From Candidatus Omnitrophota bacterium (GTDB lineage: Bacteria; Omnitrophota; Gorgyraeia; Duberdicusellales; 4484-171), in NCBI GenBank assembly GCA_028702365.1, contig JAQVOZ010000089.1, positions 1 through 6,095 on the forward strand: 6,095 bases of DNA. Reading direction: 5' to 3'. This document shows, in pieces, positions 5,384 to 6,095 of the stretch (positions are counted from its first letter, which is position 1; each line of letters opens with the position of its first letter). The notes under the pieces were generated by a model. It worked only from the letters and a program-made list of their open reading frames with translations. It was not told where the DNA came from and searched no databases. Position numbers and translations under genes: made by a program.

Positions 5384-6095
5384 ATGTTATTTTCAGAAAT
5401 ACTTGCGTTGTTTGTTTTTACTATTTTCTGGTTGTTTGTCTATTCCCACGAAATAAAATTCCTCATTTCATTTTTCAAGCATAAAAAATTACCCGGAGGG
5501 CTGCTTTTAAAATTTATCCATGCATTTGCGATTCTGGGGGTTATTTGTTTTTTTTATAGTTACTTTATCGAACCTTACCGGCTCAAGGTTAACTATATTA
5601 ATCTTAAAAGCGCTAAAATCAAAAAAAGTTTTACTCTGGTTCAAATTTCCGATTTGCATTGCGATACAAAAATACGTAACGAAGCGAAATTAGTCAAAGT
5701 TATAAACGAAATAAATCCCGATATAATAGTATTTACCGGAGATGCGTTAAATACAAAAAAAGCTCTGGGTATTTTTCAGAAAACCACAAAAGCCCTTAAG
5801 GCAAAATCAGGAAAATTTGCGGTAAGAGGTAATTTTGATGTCTTTCAGTGGAAAGATATCAAAATTTTCAAAGATACCGGGTTTATCGAATTGGACGGGA
5901 AGGCAGCAAACATTATAAACGATGGCCAGTGTATAGTAATTGCCGGCTTAGCCGCAGAAGGCAGTATCGAAAATTTAAGATTTCTAGAAAAAGTTTCCAA
6001 AAATTGCTACACTATTTTACTTTTTCATTATCCAGGGATAAATGAAGCGCTTAAGGGTTCGCCTATAGATTTGTACTTGACTGGGCATACGCACG
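5384..6095 (+). CDS. Membrane-anchored calcineurin-like metallophosphoesterase, YkuE type (3'-partial)
   Basis: The frame is open from the ATG at 5384 to the right edge: 237 codons and one extra base. Residues 3-22 and about 43-62 are hydrophobic and probably form two membrane helices joined by a basic loop (FKHKKLPGG). The phosphoesterase domain starts at about 84. All metal-site motifs of the calcineurin-like fold are visible: D90 and H92 in ISDLHCD, D120 in FTGDA, N150 in GNFD, H215 in LLFHYPG, and H235/H237 in GHTH at the very end. Members of this family use two metal ions to hydrolyse phosphoesters; YkuE-like proteins act near the membrane, some on lipid substrates, but the substrate here is unknown. 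The third motif is GNFD instead of the usual GNHD/E. The start has only CAGGGA immediately upstream, a poor ribosome site; a TTG at 5375 is the sole earlier in-frame alternative after a stop at 5363. Only the C-terminal end is missing. Confidence 0.9.
   Translation, partial: MLFSEILALFVFTIFWLFVYSHEIKFLISFFKHKKLPGGLLLKFIHAFAILGVICFFYSYFIEPYRLKVNYINLKSAKIKKSFTLVQISDLHCDTKIRNEAKLVKVINEINPDIIVFTGDALNTKKALGIFQKTTKALKAKSGKFAVRGNFDVFQWKDIKIFKDTGFIELDGKAANIINDGQCIVIAGLAAEGSIENLRFLEKVSKNCYTILLFHYPGINEALKGSPIDLYLTGHTH

Noticed and set aside
5848..6045. Plus-strand 65-codon open frame
   Set aside because: It lies in another frame inside the phosphoesterase gene, whose catalytic motifs run straight through this region. 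The translation is rich in Arg, Tyr and Lys, as expected of an out-of-frame reading.

Overview
The window is ordinary-looking chromosomal DNA from a bacterium, moderately AT-rich, with all genes on the plus strand. It contains six protein genes, and both end genes are cut by the window edges. Two genes encode envelope proteins: an AsmA-like protein anchored by one N-terminal helix and a lipoprotein with a lipobox. They point to a Gram-negative (diderm) cell. Purine-rich AAGGAGG ribosome sites, the style of the AsmA-like protein and the exported HEAT-repeat protein remind me of uncultured lineages such as Omnitrophota or related deep diderm phyla. That placement is recollection of style and was not searched; treat it as a weak guess.

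Layout from left to right. (1) Positions 1-968 hold the 3' part of a membrane sensor with the end of an extracytoplasmic sensor domain, one helix, HAMP and a complete HD-GYP c-di-GMP phosphodiesterase domain. (2) Positions 1042-2445 hold a metallo-beta-lactamase/beta-CASP ribonuclease-like protein of the CPSF73 type, with all core motifs intact. (3) Positions 2527-3582 hold an exported HEAT-repeat protein. (4) A 183-bp AT-rich gap carries an imperfect hairpin. (5) Positions 3766-4719 and 4753-5139 form a tight two-gene unit: an AsmA-like membrane-anchored protein, then a DUF3568-type lipoprotein. The C-terminal part of the first resembles the whole mature part of the second. (6) Positions 5138-5383 contain no confident gene but hold two strong inverted repeats (one nested in a larger palindrome) and a 14-bp perfect dyad. 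(7) From 5384 to the right edge lies an N-terminally membrane-anchored calcineurin-like metallophosphoesterase of the YkuE type, cut at its 3' end.

Apart from the 3766-5139 pair, the genes do not form an obvious pathway: signalling, RNA processing, a protein-interaction scaffold, envelope proteins and a phosphoesterase sit side by side with gaps of 33 to about 245 bp. I found no rRNA, tRNA, CRISPR array, transposase or defence module. The most useful leads are the composite palindrome at 5138-5235, the domain sharing between the two adjacent envelope genes, and the GNFD variant in the phosphoesterase. None of these amounts to a demonstrated new system.
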